Source: a virus
DNA: 44,144 nucleotides
Direction: 5' to 3' (one strand)
Virus record (IMG/VR): IMGVR_UViG_3300047381_000663
Span: 1-44,144 of that record
In this document: positions 43,171 through 44,144 of the stretch, piece by piece
Layout: each line of letters starts with the position of its first letter
Numbering within the stretch: the stretch's first letter is position 1
Notes under the pieces: model-generated
Seen by the model: only the letters and a program-made list of their open reading frames with translations
Databases searched by the model: none
Told to the model about the DNA's origin: nothing
Program-made: the position numbers and the translations under genes

Positions 43171-44112
43171 TTATTTATGTTTTTTTAGTAACTCAGTAAA
43201 TTCTCTTTTTACACCAAATGATAATCTTTTGTGAATTCCTTCTTTTACTAATACATTAATTATATCTTTTACATTTGAATTTTCAAGTGTAATTTTATTT
43301 TTTGATAATATTGGTCTTTCTAAAAATGTATTTATTTCAAACCTTAATTCTTCAGAAAGTTTAATTCCTTCATAAATTGATTTAAGATATTTGATAAAAT
43401 CTTTATCGTTTTTCATATCCTTAAAGCTCTTATCTGAAAAAATATTCTTTACAAAATCTTTAGCATCTTTTGAATCTTGCTTTATTTGGTCAATTAAACC
43501 AAACATACCTTCATTTACTGATTCCATTAAACCAATTGCAGTAGTTCCAACAATTCTTTCAGCTCCATCAGCGTATTTCTTATTTAAGATTGCTACTTTA
43601 GCACCACCTATATTAATTACATACATTGGTAACATACTTGTACTAAAGTGATAATCTTTGATTTTTGCTTTCTTTAATTCTTTACCTATATCCATAAAAG
43701 ATTTAGCACCTTTTACGAGGTCAGCAAGTTTATCTAAAGTCTTATCATGTTTTCCTTCTGAGATATTAGTTGAACAACCACCTTCGGTTACTCCACCACA
43801 TCCACATCCACAATCATGTGATTCTTCTACTTTTTCACCAGCTCTTAGAGCTGCTAAATCAGATGCTTCAATTTCACCATCACCATCAATATCTAACTGC
43901 TTTTGTTTATCAGTTAACTCTTCATTCTTTTCACCCTTACCATCCCAAGCAGAATCAATCTTATTAAAGAATGCTTTCTTTTCTTCATCACTCATTGATG
44001 GAATAGATTTTCCTGCCTTTTCTAAAGCTTTTTTGAAAAACGCTTGATAGTCACTCTCTTCAGCCATAATAGCTTTAAGGGTTTCTTTGATAGTGTCTCT
44101 GGTAATATTCAT
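43171..44112 (-). CDS. Head-block protein with EF-hand-like loop and Cys cluster, function unknown
   Basis: Unrecognised 313-residue protein directly upstream of the prohead protease. In the ATG numbering used here, residues 74-85 (DIDGDGEIEASD) fit a calcium-binding EF-hand/dockerin loop with acidic residues at positions 1, 3, 5 and 12 and Gly at 6. It is followed by a CGCGCGG cluster (Cys101, 103, 105) and Cys113, which could bind metal. The rest is Lys/Glu-rich and probably helical. A TTG start at 44124 would add four residues; I prefer the ATG because TTG is rarer and an in-frame stop lies directly before it. Neither start has a clear ribosome binding site. The gap to the protease is 11 bases, suggesting co-transcription. 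Related proteins occur near head genes in marine T4-like phages as far as I recall, so a core or head-assembly role is an inference from position only. Confidence 0.8.
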   Translation of the reverse strand: MNITRDTIKETLKAIMAEESDYQAFFKKALEKAGKSIPSMSDEEKKAFFNKIDSAWDGKGEKNEELTDKQKQLDIDGDGEIEASDLAALRAGEKVEESHDCGCGCGGVTEGGCSTNISEGKHDKTLDKLADLVKGAKSFMDIGKELKKAKIKDYHFSTSMLPMYVINIGGAKVAILNKKYADGAERIVGTTAIGLMESVNEGMFGLIDQIKQDSKDAKDFVKNIFSDKSFKDMKNDKDFIKYLKSIYEGIKLSEELRFEINTFLERPILSKNKITLENSNVKDIINVLVKEGIHKRLSFGVKREFTELLKKHK

Positions 44113-44144
44113 ATTAATTGCCAATTATAATTTACTAATCTGTG

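Noticed and set aside
1-44144. tRNA genes, insertion sequences, integrase or attachment sites
   Set aside because: I saw no cloverleaf, transposase or integrase motifs, and no flanking direct repeats on reading both strands; the region is almost entirely coding for virion proteins.

Overview
The window reads as part of the virion-structure region of a large, AT-rich (roughly one third G+C by eye), T4-like marine myovirus. The T4-type head genes are clear: a gp21-type prohead protease, a hyperacidic gp22-type scaffold and a gp23-type major capsid protein. Neck and tail-completion genes resembling gp13, gp14 and gp15 follow. The giant repeat-built fibre proteins are of a kind I know from cyanophages, pelagiphages and uncultured marine myoviruses. 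The host cannot be fixed. A BspA-like/PKD protein and several starts without a Shine-Dalgarno sequence would suit a marine Bacteroidetes host, but the giant repeat proteins are equally typical of cyanobacterial or SAR11 phages.

Every convincing gene lies on the minus strand, so transcription runs from high to low coordinates, with short gaps or 1-4 base overlaps. Head block (44.1-37.6 kb): a Cys-cluster/EF-hand-loop protein, gp21 protease, a coiled-coil-like protein, a putative internal head protein with a capsid-targeting-like N-terminus, a DUF3008-type protein, gp22 scaffold and gp23 capsid protein. A strong rho-independent terminator follows gp23. Neck/tail-completion block (37.5-33.8 kb): gp13-, gp14- and gp15-like proteins, then two small proteins whose C-termini resemble the C-terminal extension of the gp15-like protein.

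Fibre/adhesion block (33.8 kb to the left edge): a single 5931-residue protein with a beta-helix N-terminus, 17 helical YGGN repeats and six ~415-residue mega-repeats; a 286-residue protein carrying a diverged helical repeat; a 3585-residue fibre with about 16 LF(N/D)IP modules, two cupredoxin-like domains with complete type 1 copper ligand sets, SASYA repeats and almost proline-free collagen-like Gly-X-Y tracts; a PKD plus BspA-like leucine-rich-repeat protein; a tail assembly chaperone; two 110-residue structural proteins; and a second collagen-like fibre cut by the left edge.

The genes appear to work together as capsid assembly and maturation, then head-tail joining and tail completion, then host-contact fibres. 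The most unusual points are the scale and modular order of the fibre genes, the apparent blue-copper sites on a virion fibre, periodic interruptions in the collagen-like stalk, and a T4-internal-protein-like N-terminus on the 249-residue head-block protein. Long plus-strand reading frames opposite the collagen-like DNA are antisense artefacts of the repeats.
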